Counted from the stretch's first letter, positions 19,316 through 29,838 are shown. The stretch: DNA of 64,000 bases from an uncultured Pseudomonadales bacterium (GCA_951813515.1 OX638346.1:3527617-3591616), one strand, 5' to 3'. Translations and numbers: made by a program. Notes: a model not told the origin generated them from the letters alone.

Positions 19316-19462
19316 TGGAACGTAGACTGGCACGACGCACTCGCACCGGCCGGCGAAACCACCGTGGTCTTCCGCGACAGTGCCTTCGCCGCCGACGTCG
19401 CCAAAACCAACCTGGCGGCGATACTGGAACAGCGCGGCCTTGGGAATGTCCGAAGTCTCTAG
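19316..19462 (+). pseudogene. C-terminal remnant of a type III restriction-modification methylase (mod)
   Basis: An in-frame stretch WNVDWHDALAPAGETT, then VVFRDSAFAADVAKTN and ILEQRGLGNVRSL, ending in TAG at 19462. The FRDSAFAxDxAKTN segment followed by IL-QRG---VRSL is the characteristic C-terminus of Mod subunits of type III systems and related adenine methylases. Nothing upstream in frame resembles the catalytic DPPY domain, so only the tail survives. The hicA start follows 24 bases later. Confidence 0.7.
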
Positions 19463-19486
19463 GCTGGGTAGATGGGGTGACGCGGC

Positions 19487-19741
19487 ATGAACCGGCATGA
19501 GAGGCTGTTGCGGAGAATACTGGGCGGAAGGTCGGACGCGAACATCCGTTTCGATGAGCTACGAGCATTGATGCTGTATCTAGGCTTCGACGAGCGCATT
19601 CGCGGTAGTCACCACGTGTACCGCAGGCGGGGGATTTCTGAGAAGGTGAATATGCAACGCGACGACGGGAACGCTAAGCCGTATCAAGTCAGGCAGTTTC
19701 GACGTCTGGCACTGAAATATGAAATGGGAGGGGACGAATGA
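19487..19741 (+). CDS. hicA: HicA-type toxin (mRNA interferase family)
   Basis: 84 residues. It has the HicA core with the catalytic-His motif GSHHVYRRRG, followed by a beta strand (EKVNMQRDDGNAKPYQVRQF). HicA toxins are small double-stranded-RNA-binding-fold ribonucleases neutralised by HicB. The gene overlaps hicB by 4 bases (ATGA), the usual coupled arrangement. It lies precisely between a mod tail and a res start, so it appears to have been part of a type III restriction-modification operon. Both partners are full length with no frameshift, so the pair may still be functional. Confidence 0.8.
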   Translation: MNRHERLLRRILGGRSDANIRFDELRALMLYLGFDERIRGSHHVYRRRGISEKVNMQRDDGNAKPYQVRQFRRLALKYEMGGDE

Positions 19742-19953
19742 TGTACAAGTACGAGATCATCCTCTATTGGAGCAACGAGGATGCGGCGTTCATCGCCGAG
19801 GTGCCGGAGCTGCCGGGTTGCATGGCTCACGGCGAGAGCCAGGCGGACGCTCTTACGAACGTGAACGAGGCGATGCAGCTCTGGATAGACACCGCCCGGG
19901 AGTTTGGCGATGCGGTACCCGAACCCAAGGGCGAGCGCCTGATGTACGCATGA
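19738..19953 (+). CDS. hicB: HicB-family antitoxin
   Basis: 71 residues: MMYKYEIILYWSNEDAAF, then IAEVPELPGCMAHGES and the helix DALTNVNEAMQLWIDTARE. This is the degenerate RNase-H-like HicB fold that binds HicA. No C-terminal DNA-binding domain is present, so this is the short form; autoregulation through this protein alone is uncertain. The ATG overlaps the hicA stop, and the next frame, the res remnant, begins 31 bases after its stop. Confidence 0.85.
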   Translation: MMYKYEIILYWSNEDAAFIAEVPELPGCMAHGESQADALTNVNEAMQLWIDTAREFGDAVPEPKGERLMYA

Positions 19954-19984
19954 AGACGGCCACCCGACACTGGCACAAGTCCCG

Positions 19985-20095
19985 ATGAAGCCCAGGTTCG
20001 AACCGGATCTCGACTTCCAGTGGCAGGCCGTGGATGCCGTCTGCGACCTGTTCCGCAGCGTGGCCGTGAGGCACGCAAAGCTGCGGCGGGGTTGA
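19985..20095 (+). pseudogene. N-terminal remnant of a type III restriction endonuclease (res)
   Basis: An ATG opens MKPRFEPDLDFQWQAVDAV followed by CDLFRS. This closely follows the invariant N-terminus of Res subunits (M-x-x-RFEP-LDFQ-xQA-AVxDLF). Similarity ends after about 25 residues and a stop comes at residue 37, so the helicase and nuclease domains are gone. Together with the mod tail it shows the original order mod-hicA-hicB-res. Confidence 0.7.
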
Positions 20096-20274
20096 CGAAG
20101 CTCAAGTCATAGGTGTTGCTGGCACCGTTGCGCCAATCGCGTAGTCCGACGCCCCGGCGCAGAAACGCCGCTCCGAGTTGGCGGATGTGATGGGCCAGGT
20201 GGAGGTGATTCAGCGCGAACGCCTCAATGGCCGCAGTGGCAGCTACGCCGTGGATCGTCGGTAGAGCCATTCGC

Positions 20275-20508
20275 TCACGACTCCGCAAGTCTCGGACAGT
20301 CCTCGCCGCTCTTCCTGTTGACCCGGAACACGCTGTAGCGATCCGAGTAGTACGCCACCGACCGGCCGTGCGCCTCCAGATGCGCGCGCGTCGTCCGCAT
20401 GTACGCCTCGGTCGTCTCCTCCGCGAAGAACCCCGTCGCCAGCAGCCGCGTCGTCGCGTCGTCCACGTACGCGATCAGCGTGCACGCCGGCGTCGGCGTG
20501 GGCTTCAA
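20275..20508 (-). pseudogene. fragment of an ISNCY-type transposase
   Basis: A 77-residue frame with CTLIAYVDDATTRLLATGFF, ETTEAYM and HGRSVAYYSDRYSVFRVN. This is the integrase-core segment of ISNCY-family transposases, including the first catalytic Asp in YVDDAT. The frame breaks after FRVNRKSGE. The N-terminal helix-turn-helix part and the remaining catalytic residues are absent. No terminal inverted repeats are recognisable. The flanking 20096-20274 and 20509-20680 hold no gene that I can support. Confidence 0.65.
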
Positions 20509-20680
20509 CCTCGTCGCCGTAGGGTCCGAACTCGCAGCCGCCGACGGTCTCGATTTACCAGGCGCGGATCTGCCGCCGCCACGCCTTCGGCGGAGTGTGC
20601 GCGTAGGCGGAGCAGCGCGGCGATCTGCACCAGGCGCTCCTGGCAGTTCCTCGCGCTGCCGACCGACCGGATGCGGCTGC

Positions 20681-20746
20681 TACGTGGACGAACTGCCCCG
20701 CAACGCCACCGGCAAGGTGCAGAAGTTCCTGCTGAGGCCGGGCTGA
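20681..20746 (+). pseudogene. C-terminal scrap of an AMP-dependent acyl-CoA synthetase
   Basis: In frame, YVDELPRNATGKVQKFLLR is followed by a stop at 20746. The LPRNATGKV-K motif is the extreme C-terminus of acyl-CoA synthetases and contains the catalytic Lys. Upstream sequence in the same frame does not resemble the family, so it is a short relic convergent with katG. Confidence 0.6.
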
Positions 20747-20759
20747 GACTTTGTTGGTT

Positions 20760-23081
<2,322 letters not shown>

Positions 23082-23111
23082 GGGACTTGCGGGCACGCCC
23101 ATCGACTCCCC

Positions 23112-23285
23112 CTCATTCCCCTGATCGCTGTCGAGCGGGTGGAAGTGCTGAAGGAAGGCGCCTCCGCCCTCTACGGCTCGGACGCGCTCAGCGGTGTGGT
23201 GAACTTCGCCACGCGCAGGAACTTCGAGGGCCTGGACCTCTCTGCCGCCCACGAAGCCATTGAGGATGCCGGCAACAGCAGGTTT
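23112..23285 (+). pseudogene. TonB-dependent receptor plug-domain fragment
   Basis: In frame, LIPLIAVERVEVLKEGASAL, then YGSDALSGVVNFATRRNFEG. This is the plug-domain signature of TonB-dependent receptors (ERVEVL-DGASALYGSDA--GVVNF-TR). No start, no beta-barrel and no stop of its own are present. The similarity runs out a few codons before the 3' end of tRNA-Glu, as expected for a recombination junction. Confidence 0.75.
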
Positions 23286-23291
23286 TATGTC

Positions 23292-23367
23292 TGGCGTCCC
23301 CTAGGGGAGTCGAACCCCTGTTACTGGGATGAAAACCCAGTGTCCTAGGCCTCTAGACGAAGGGGAC
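23292..23367 (-). tRNA. tRNA-Glu (UUC)
   Basis: 76 bases on the minus strand. The acceptor stem is GTCCCCT/AGGGGAC with discriminator G and encoded CCA. The anticodon stem CTGGG/CCCAG encloses loop TTTTCAT, giving anticodon UUC. The T-arm is GGTTCGACTCC. A strong promoter lies just upstream. Confidence 0.95.
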
Positions 23368-23382
23368 GCGCGGAAGGCGCGG

Positions 23383-23411
23383 ATTCTAAGACCCGCGCAA
23401 AGTGGTTTCAA
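23383..23411 (-). promoter_or_regulatory. sigma-70 promoter of tRNA-Glu
   Basis: TTGAAA (23406-23411), exactly 17 bases, then TAGAAT (23383-23388) on the minus strand. A GC-rich discriminator (CCGCGCC) follows, as in stringently controlled stable-RNA promoters. The tRNA begins 15 bases downstream of the -10. Confidence 0.7.
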
Positions 23412-23460
23412 CACAAAGTCGCGCGGTCTACAGTGCGCGGACTGTCTGAGGGGAGGGCGC

Positions 23461-24666
23461 GTGAGGCCCCTGAATCTGTACCTGGCCGGTACTGCGAGCT
23501 GGTTCGTCAATCACGGAATCCAGGCCGTGATGTTCGCCTGGCTTGTCACCATCGTGCTCCGGGAGTCGCCGCAGATGGTGGGAATCGCGCAGATGGCCAT
23601 GCTGCTGCCGGCGCTGCTCTTCATGCTTGTCGGTGGAAGCATGGCGGACCGCTATGGAGGACGTCGCGTAGCAGTCGTGGCGCAGGCCCTTTCTATCGTC
23701 CCGGTATTGGGGCTGCTGCTGGCACTCGCGTCGGGGCAACTGAGTTTCGCCGTCATGATCGGCTATGCGCTGATGATGGGGTTTGCCCAGGCGTTCGTGA
23801 CGCCTGCCCGGGACGGGTTGTTGAACCAGGTTGCCGAAGGCGGAATCCAACGTACTGTCGTTCGCGCGACGATGATCCAGTTCAGTGCCATGCTGATCGC
23901 ATTTGTCGTCGTGGGACAGACGGATCGAGTGGGCGCTGTCCCCGTGATCGCGGTGCAGGCCGTAGTCCTGATCCTGGGTGTGATCGCGATGCGGCGCATG
24001 CCTGTTGCCGCGCCCGCTCGAAGACAGTCGGATTCCGGCATGTGGCGCGATCTGGCTTCATCGGTTGGGACCGGGCTCCTGACCGTGATGCGGTCGGTGC
24101 CGATGCGCACGGTAGCGATCCAGAACGTCGCCATAGGGATGTTCTTCATGGGATCGTACATCGTGACGATTCCGGTGGCGGTCCGGGACATTTACGACGG
24201 TTCGGCGGCCGACCTGGCCATGCTCAACGCGGCCAACGCGTTCGGCTTGGCGCTGACCTCGTTCCTGCTCATGCGTGCGGGACACATACGCCGTCCGCGA
24301 CGCGCGCTCCTGCTGGCGCAGGCACTCGGGGCGGTGGCGTTGGGCATCGCGGGATTCGGTTTCGAATTTCCCGTCTTCGCAGCCTGCATCTTCCTCTGGG
24401 GCGGCTGCGGCGGTATCGCCATGAGCATGGCGCGCACGATCATGCAGGAGCAGGCGCCCTACGACCAGCGTGGGCGCGTGATGGCGTTTTTCTCGTTCTC
24501 GTTGATGGGTGCTGGGCCTTTCGGCGCCCTGCTGGCAGGCACATTGGCAGAATGGTGGGGACCGGGCAGAGCCTTGATTGCAGCCGCGTGCGGCATGCTC
24601 ACGGTTCTTGCGGTCCTTGCCGTCGTTTCGCGGAGGTCGGCAGAAAGGGGTCTCGAAGGGGGCTGA
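23461..24666 (+). CDS. MFS transporter
   Basis: 401 residues from GTG at 23461, which is preceded by a near-perfect GGGGAGGG. The frame is open further upstream, but that crosses tRNA-Glu. About twelve hydrophobic helices are visible. The loop 2-3 motif GGSMADRYGGRRVAVV is the diagnostic MFS motif A, and SMARTIMQEQAPYDQRGRVMA lies in the central loops of the second half. It resembles the DHA-type exporters also annotated as enterobactin/EntS-like permeases; the substrate cannot be read from sequence. It stands alone, divergent from tRNA-Glu. Confidence 0.85.
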   Translation: MRPLNLYLAGTASWFVNHGIQAVMFAWLVTIVLRESPQMVGIAQMAMLLPALLFMLVGGSMADRYGGRRVAVVAQALSIVPVLGLLLALASGQLSFAVMIGYALMMGFAQAFVTPARDGLLNQVAEGGIQRTVVRATMIQFSAMLIAFVVVGQTDRVGAVPVIAVQAVVLILGVIAMRRMPVAAPARRQSDSGMWRDLASSVGTGLLTVMRSVPMRTVAIQNVAIGMFFMGSYIVTIPVAVRDIYDGSAADLAMLNAANAFGLALTSFLLMRAGHIRRPRRALLLAQALGAVALGIAGFGFEFPVFAACIFLWGGCGGIAMSMARTIMQEQAPYDQRGRVMAFFSFSLMGAGPFGALLAGTLAEWWGPGRALIAAACGMLTVLAVLAVVSRRSAERGLEGG

Positions 24667-24755
24667 ACAAGCGCACAGAACCCGACCGGGACACACGAGG
24701 TGCGGCGCGCAATTACGGTATTATTTCGCGCGCCGACAATCGGGGCAGGAGCACC

Positions 24756-25118
24756 ATGAAAAAAGAACAAGAAATCAGCCGTCGCAAGTTCATTTCGACA
24801 ACCACCAAGGCGGTAGCCACCATTCCCGTGGTCGCCGTATTGGGGGAAGGAGCACTTGGAGAAGAGGCTGCCGCGACTGCGAAGCTTGACGAGAGCAACC
24901 CCACCGCGGTCGCCCTCGGATACAAGCACGATGCGAACGACGTCGATGTCGACCGCTTTGCCAAGCGGGCTACCGAGGAAGGCAAGCAGCAGTTCTGCGA
25001 CAACTGCCTGCACTACAAGCCGTCCGATGAAGAAGGCTGGGGACCCTGCGCGATATTTCCGGGATTCAATGTGGCCGCGAAGGGCTGGTGCAACGTATGG
25101 GTGAAGGCGACGACGTAA
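24756..25118 (+). CDS. high-potential iron-sulfur protein (HiPIP)
   Basis: 120 residues. A twin-arginine leader (ISRRKFISTTTKAVATIP) directs a folded [4Fe-4S] protein to the periplasm. The cluster ligands are C81, C84, C98 and C112 in the HiPIP pattern C-x2-C-x13-C-x13-C, within FCDNCLHYKP, GWGPCAIFPG and KGWCNVWV. HiPIPs carry electrons between the bc1 complex and terminal oxidases or reaction centres. The convergent ctaC-F operon lies 97 bases beyond, so it is a plausible donor to that oxidase. An SD-like GGCAGGAG precedes the ATG, and a TATTAT (24719-24724) may be its -10. Confidence 0.93.
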   Translation: MKKEQEISRRKFISTTTKAVATIPVVAVLGEGALGEEAAATAKLDESNPTAVALGYKHDANDVDVDRFAKRATEEGKQQFCDNCLHYKPSDEEGWGPCAIFPGFNVAAKGWCNVWVKATT

Positions 25119-25214
25119 CGACTGCCAACCAGCGTCGGGTTCGCTTCAGTTCAGTGTAGTCGGCGTCGCGCTACGCGCGATCATCAGGAATCGGAGACAA
25201 ACCCTGGCCCCGAT

Positions 25215-25565
25215 CTAGTGTGATGGCGGCGGCAACGGTTCCGGCGCTATCTCTCCCCCGAGGTAGACGATGCGCGTCATCCAGGTGTAATCGGACTCCC
25301 ATGCCATCAGGCTCACCAGCACCAGCAGCGCCCCGGGCGGGAGCATTATGGCCGTGATCAGCGCCACGCGTTCCCAGCGCATGTGCATGAAGATGGCGAC
25401 GATGAAGCCCGCTTTCAGCATCATGAAGATGATGATTAACGACCAGCGCAGATAGCCCTGGAACCCCGCGTAGTCCACCATGTAGGAAGCCGCGCTGAAG
25501 ACGAACAGCAGCCCCCAGATCCAGAAGTAGATGGAGATAGGATGTTGTTGACCGGTGTCTGCCAT
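25215..25565 (-). CDS. ctaF: cytochrome c oxidase subunit IV (caa3 type)
   Basis: 116 residues from the ATG at 25565. Three hydrophobic helices are seen: IYFWIWGLLFVFSAASYMV, WSLIIIFMMLKAGFIVAIFM and VALITAIMLPPGALLVLVSL. The central MLKAGFIVAIFMHMRWE is typical of the prokaryotic subunit IV family. It follows ctaE by 4 bases and ends the operon. It stabilises the oxidase complex and has no cofactors. Confidence 0.85.
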   Translation of the reverse strand: MADTGQQHPISIYFWIWGLLFVFSAASYMVDYAGFQGYLRWSLIIIFMMLKAGFIVAIFMHMRWERVALITAIMLPPGALLVLVSLMAWESDYTWMTRIVYLGGEIAPEPLPPPSH

Positions 25566-25569
25566 TGCC

Positions 25570-26235
25570 TTACCAGAGATAGAAGAACGCGAAGATAAAT
25601 ACCCACACGAGATCGACGAAGTGCCAGTAGAGGCCCGTGATCTCGACGATGTCGTAACCCTTTTCCTCGTAGCGGCCGCGCCACACGCGGGTAGCGACGA
25701 TGGCGAGGTAAACAACCCCGGCGGATACGTGCAGGCCGTGGAACCCCGTGATCATGAAGAAGCAGGCGCCGAACTGTGACGCGCCCATGGGATTGGACCA
25801 GGGACGCACGCCTTCGTCGACGATGAGTTTCGTCCACTCGAACATCTGCATGCCGACGAAGCTCGCACCGAATATGGCGGTCACGATCATCAGCACCGCT
25901 GCCGCTTTGCGTTTTCGTCGATAGCCCATGTTCACCGCCATCGCCATGGTGCCGCTCGAGGAGATGAGGATGAACGTCATTATGGCGATAAGGAGCAGCG
26001 GCACCGGAACGCCGAACGCATCGAGGGCGAATACTTCGCTCGGATTCGGCCACGGCTCCGCCGTCGTCATGCGCACGGTCATGTAACCGGTGAGGAACGA
26101 CGTAAAGATGAACGTGTCCGAGAGGAGGAAGATCCACATCATGGCCTTGCCCCACGGCACGCCCTTGAAGACGGCGACGTCCGCCGACCAGTCTTCGACT
26201 AGCTGCAGCCTCTGCGTGCTGGTTGCTTCGGCCAT
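25570..26235 (-). CDS. ctaE: cytochrome c oxidase subunit III
   Basis: 221 residues with five or more membrane helices and the family signatures FMTVRMTT-like loop, ISSSGTMAMAVNMGYRR, FFMITGFHGLHVSAGVVYLA and GLYWHFVDLVWVFIFAFFYLW. It is the short form typical of caa3 oxidases. It lacks cofactors and is thought to shape the oxygen and proton entry of subunit I. It is separated from ctaD by the hairpin-repeat locus and followed by ctaF after 4 bases. Confidence 0.92.
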   Translation of the reverse strand: MAEATSTQRLQLVEDWSADVAVFKGVPWGKAMMWIFLLSDTFIFTSFLTGYMTVRMTTAEPWPNPSEVFALDAFGVPVPLLLIAIMTFILISSSGTMAMAVNMGYRRKRKAAAVLMIVTAIFGASFVGMQMFEWTKLIVDEGVRPWSNPMGASQFGACFFMITGFHGLHVSAGVVYLAIVATRVWRGRYEEKGYDIVEITGLYWHFVDLVWVFIFAFFYLW

Positions 26236-26310
26236 TCGGTTCCTATGCTCCTCTTGCGGTGCTTCGTGTGTTGTTTTCGGCTGGGAACTGCGTTCTATTC
26301 AGCGGCGGTC

Positions 26311-26430
26311 TTTTTCATGCGAGGGACACCCTCGCGCTCCCCGGCTGAGGGCTCTTTCATGCGAGGGGTGCCCCCTCGCGCTCCCCGGCTGATGGCTCCT
26401 CATGTGCGGGCGCTCCCCTCGTGCTCACCG
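26311..26430 (-). repeat. hairpin repeat family, locus 2 (inverted relative to locus 1)
   Basis: Units begin near 26316, 26358 and 26401, giving periods of 42-43 bp. The second unit reproduces the locus-1 unit on the opposite strand over about 40 bases with one mismatch, including the same 8-bp stem. The first has GCGAGGG-ACA-CCCTCGC, with the stem preserved despite changes in the loop. The third is degraded and encodes the last residues and stop of ctaD. Confidence 0.85.
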
Positions 26431-28154
26431 CCCGGGGGTTCCGATTGCGGAATGAAATCGTCCTTCGCGCCGGGCACGCTGTAATCGTAAGCCCAGCGAT
26501 GAACCGTCGGCAGTGTCGACTCCCAGTTGCCATGTCTCGGCGGGGTTTCCGGCGTCTGCCACTCGAGGGTCGTCGCCTTCCAGGGATTCGGTCCGGAATC
26601 CCTGCCCCTGTAGTAGCTGTAGATCAGGTTCCAGATGAACAGTATCTGCGCGACGCCGACGATGAGGGCGGCGATGGTGATGCCCTGGTTCAGCAACAGG
26701 ACGCTTTCGTCGATGATCGCCATTTCGCCATTCGCGAAATATCGCCTCGGCACACCGACGAATCCGAGATAGTGCATCGGGTAGTAGATCGCGTAGGTTC
26801 CGAGGAAGGTGATCCAGAAGTGCACTTGTCCGATCCTGTCATCCAGCATCTTTCCGGTCATCTTCGGATACCAGTGATAGATCGCCCCAAAGATGACGAG
26901 AATCGGCGATACGCCCATGACCATGTGGAAATGCGCGACGACGAAGTAAGTATCCGATAGCGGCACGTCGACGATGACGTTGCCGAGGAAGAGGCCGGTC
27001 AAGCCTCCAACCACGAAGGTGATGACGAATGCGATGGAAAAGAGCATCGGCACCGTCATGTGGATGTTGGCGCGCAGGAGCGTCAGCGTCCAGTTGTAGA
27101 CCTTGATGGCTGTTGGTACCGCGATGATGAGCGTCGTCGTCGCAAAGAAGAACCCGAAGTACGGGTGCATGCCGCTCACATACATGTGGTGCGCCCAGAC
27201 GATGAAACTCAACACACCGATGGCGACGATGGCCCAGACCATCATCCGGTAGCCGAAGATGTTCTTGCGTGCATGGGTGCTGATGAGGTCCGAGACGATG
27301 CCGAAGGCGGGGAGGGCGACGATATACACTTCCGGATGGCCGAAGAACCAGAACAGGTGCTGGAACAGCAGCGGGCTGCCACCGCTATAGTCGAGTTGCT
27401 CGCCCAACGAAGAAATCGCCGGCATGAAGAAACTGGTGCCGATGGTCTTGTCCAGGATCATCATGACCGCGCTGACGAACAGCGCTGGGAAAGCCAGCAG
27501 GCCGAGGACGGTGGCCATGAAGATGCCCCAGATGGACAGCGGCATGCGCATCAGCGACATGCCCCGGGTCCGCGCCTGCAATATCGTCGTCACATAGTTC
27601 AGGCCGCCCATGGTGAAGGCGACGATGAACACGGCCAGCGAGACCAGCATGGTGAGGATGCCCCAATCGACCCCGGGCGTGCCCGTCAGGATTGCCTGTG
27701 GCGGATACAGCGTCCACCCCGCGCCGGTGGGGCCCCCCGGCACGAAATAGCTCGCGAGCAGGATCAGGACGGACGCGAAGTAGACGTGATAGCTGATCAT
27801 GTTGACGAACGGGAACACCATGTCGCGGGCGCCGCACATCAAGGGGACGAGATAGTTGCCGAAGCCGCCGAGCAGCAGGGCGGTCAACAGGTATATCACC
27901 ATGATCATCCCGTGCATGGTGATGAACTGGTAGTAGGCTTCGGGATCGATGAAATCGAAACTATCGGGAAAACCAAGCTGCAGGCGCATCATGCCCGACA
28001 GGACCAGCGCCACAAGTCCCACGCCTATCGCTGTTATCCCGTATTGGATGGCAATGACCTTGTGGTCCTGGCTGAACCAGTACCTCGTGAGCCAGCTATG
28101 GGGATGGTGAACGTCGAGCGCTTCCTGATAGGGGATTTGTGCCTCAACCGCCAT
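26400..28154 (-). CDS. ctaD: cytochrome c oxidase subunit I
   Basis: 584 residues from the ATG at 28154, chosen because GAGGAG lies six bases upstream; the ATG at 28172 is weaker. Twelve helices are visible. Haem and CuB ligands occur in ITMHGMIMV, the cross-linked HPEVYI, WAHHMYVSG and VVAHFHMVMG. The HPEVY motif and GGFGNYLVPLM identify a haem-copper oxidase of the A family. It reduces oxygen to water while pumping protons. It overlaps ctaC by 11 bases. The final residues (PPGGEHEGSART) are encoded by a degraded hairpin repeat, so the C-terminus has been replaced or extended by that element. Confidence 0.95.
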   Translation of the reverse strand: MAVEAQIPYQEALDVHHPHSWLTRYWFSQDHKVIAIQYGITAIGVGLVALVLSGMMRLQLGFPDSFDFIDPEAYYQFITMHGMIMVIYLLTALLLGGFGNYLVPLMCGARDMVFPFVNMISYHVYFASVLILLASYFVPGGPTGAGWTLYPPQAILTGTPGVDWGILTMLVSLAVFIVAFTMGGLNYVTTILQARTRGMSLMRMPLSIWGIFMATVLGLLAFPALFVSAVMMILDKTIGTSFFMPAISSLGEQLDYSGGSPLLFQHLFWFFGHPEVYIVALPAFGIVSDLISTHARKNIFGYRMMVWAIVAIGVLSFIVWAHHMYVSGMHPYFGFFFATTTLIIAVPTAIKVYNWTLTLLRANIHMTVPMLFSIAFVITFVVGGLTGLFLGNVIVDVPLSDTYFVVAHFHMVMGVSPILVIFGAIYHWYPKMTGKMLDDRIGQVHFWITFLGTYAIYYPMHYLGFVGVPRRYFANGEMAIIDESVLLLNQGITIAALIVGVAQILFIWNLIYSYYRGRDSGPNPWKATTLEWQTPETPPRHGNWESTLPTVHRWAYDYSVPGAKDDFIPQSEPPGGEHEGSART

Positions 28155-29562
28155 CGGTTTCTCCTCGATCATCGATCGTCTGGCGCATGGCTGTCTGTGT
28201 CATGCGTGTACTCATCGTATTGATATAGGCGACAACATCGTTGATCGCGTCGTCGTCGCCCAACTGCTTGGACATGAGGCCCATCTGTTTGCCCAGGTTG
28301 TCCATGGGATGGCTGCCGCGAATGCCTGCGCGGAAGTTCTGCAATTGGCGAGCCAGATACCAGTCGGTCATGCCGGCAAGCCGGGGCGCGAAGGTCCCGT
28401 GGCTTCCGCCCCCGTCCGAGCCGTGGCATACGGTGCAGCCGCTATACAGGTTGGCGCCACGGTCGGCGTTACCGTCAATCGTCACGGGGGCCGGATCGTC
28501 CGGAAGGGATCGGATATACGCGATGACGTTCTCGGTCGTCGCGGCGTCAAACAGGGTGGCCACCATCGGCGCCATCTCCTTGCCGTAGGTGTCCTCTTCG
28601 TGGACGCCCCTCAATCCCTGCTTATAAGCCAGAATCTGGTGGCGCAGATACCATTCGTCCTGGCCCGACAGCTTGGGAGCGTTCAGTGCCACCAGGCCTT
28701 CACCCGCAGGGCCGTGGCAGGCCGCGCAGACCGCATAGGTCGCTTGCCCCGCGATCGGATCGCCTTGCGGACGGGTCGAGATCTGCGCGTAGGTCTGCTG
28801 GCCATCGAGCCAGGTGTCGTAGTCTTCCTGCGTATCGACGACGACAGTGCCGCGCATCGTGTGATGGCCGATCCCGCATAGCTCGGCGCAAAGCACTTCG
28901 TATGTGCCGACGCGCGTCGGCGTGAACCACATGTAAGTGATCATGCCGGGGACCAAGTCCATCTTCGCGCGGAACTGGGGGACGTAGAAGTCATGCAGGA
29001 CGTCTTTCGAGCGGAGCAGGGCCTTCACGGGGCGGTCGATCGGCAGGTGCAGCGCCTCGCGCTCGATCAGGATATCATCCTGACCATCGGGATCCTCCGG
29101 ATCCAGGCCGAACGGATTGTCGACGCTGATCAGTTTCGCGTCCACGGTTCCGAGAATCCCGTCTTCGCCAGGTAGCCGATAGCTCCACGACCACTGCTGT
29201 CCGACGATCTCGACTTCGCGCGCCTGGGGCGGCACGTTAACGTAGTCGTCCCAGACGAGGAGTCCCGGGGCCAGCATGCCGACGACGCCAATGGTCGTGA
29301 GGATGGTGAGAATCCACTCGAGCCGCTTGTTTTCGGGCTCGTACACCGCTGTCTGGCCTTCGCGACGACGGTACTTCCAGGTCGTGTAGACCATGAACAG
29401 GCCGATCAGGACGAACGCCACGCCGCAGATCCAGAAGGTGACGAACACGGCGAAGTCGATCCCGCCCCAGTTGGATGCGATTTCGGTGAACCACCATGGG
29501 CTCAGGAAGTTGAATACCAACGACCCGATGACGATGATGAACAGCATGATCGCGACGATCAT
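28144..29562 (-). CDS. ctaC: cytochrome c oxidase subunit II fused to two c-type cytochrome domains
   Basis: 472 residues. Three N-terminal helices (residues 3-22, 38-60, 83-103) precede a cupredoxin domain with CuA ligands H190, C225, E227, C229, H233 and M236 (CAELCGIGHHTM). Two cytochrome c domains follow, with CXXCH at 279-283 (CAACH) and 376-380 (CTVCH). One fused cytochrome c defines caa3 oxidases; two is a less common layout that lets the complex accept electrons from membrane or soluble carriers directly. It is first in the operon ctaC-D-E-F. Confidence 0.95.
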   Translation of the reverse strand: MIVAIMLFIIVIGSLVFNFLSPWWFTEIASNWGGIDFAVFVTFWICGVAFVLIGLFMVYTTWKYRRREGQTAVYEPENKRLEWILTILTTIGVVGMLAPGLLVWDDYVNVPPQAREVEIVGQQWSWSYRLPGEDGILGTVDAKLISVDNPFGLDPEDPDGQDDILIEREALHLPIDRPVKALLRSKDVLHDFYVPQFRAKMDLVPGMITYMWFTPTRVGTYEVLCAELCGIGHHTMRGTVVVDTQEDYDTWLDGQQTYAQISTRPQGDPIAGQATYAVCAACHGPAGEGLVALNAPKLSGQDEWYLRHQILAYKQGLRGVHEEDTYGKEMAPMVATLFDAATTENVIAYIRSLPDDPAPVTIDGNADRGANLYSGCTVCHGSDGGGSHGTFAPRLAGMTDWYLARQLQNFRAGIRGSHPMDNLGKQMGLMSKQLGDDDAINDVVAYINTMSTRMTQTAMRQTIDDRGETDGG

Positions 29563-29620
29563 GGCGCGTTTATCCCCCGCCCCGGCTTCGAAGCTCGTGG
29601 CAATCTCTCTGCGTTCAACC

Positions 29621-29838
29621 TCACGGTCTGGGTCGTCCCCCGTCTATGTCGACACCGGTTCGTTCGGCATCGAATGGCATTTCGATCAAGGCCGAGGCTA
29701 TCGCCTGGGCCCGTTCCATGTCTTTTTGTCCGGTTCCGCGCTGGATGGGCCTCACAAGCCCTTCGTAATCGATGACGAATGCGGCCGGCAGTGTCCGACC
29801 GCGCAGATTATCGCAGAATCGGCGGCGGAATCGCTAGC
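29621..29838 (-). pseudogene. possible C-terminal remnant of a thioredoxin/redoxin-like protein
   Basis: After an in-frame stop near 29838, a minus frame reads RGRTLPAAFVIDYEGLVRP, then QRGTGQKDMERAQAIASAL, and terminates at 29621, 59 bases before ctaC. LP-AFVID--G-VR resembles the cis-Pro strand and last helices of TlpA/AhpC-type folds. There is no start codon or CxxC. Low confidence; it could also be a chance frame. Confidence 0.3.

Noticed and set aside
18854..19498. 214-codon minus-strand frame in the accessory region
   Set aside because: It is antisense to the mod tail and has no recognisable motif or Shine-Dalgarno.
25166..25180. TCGCGC-TAC-GCGCGA as terminator between the HiPIP gene and the cta operon
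   Set aside because: Only a 6-bp stem with no T-run; it could be chance in GC-rich DNA.
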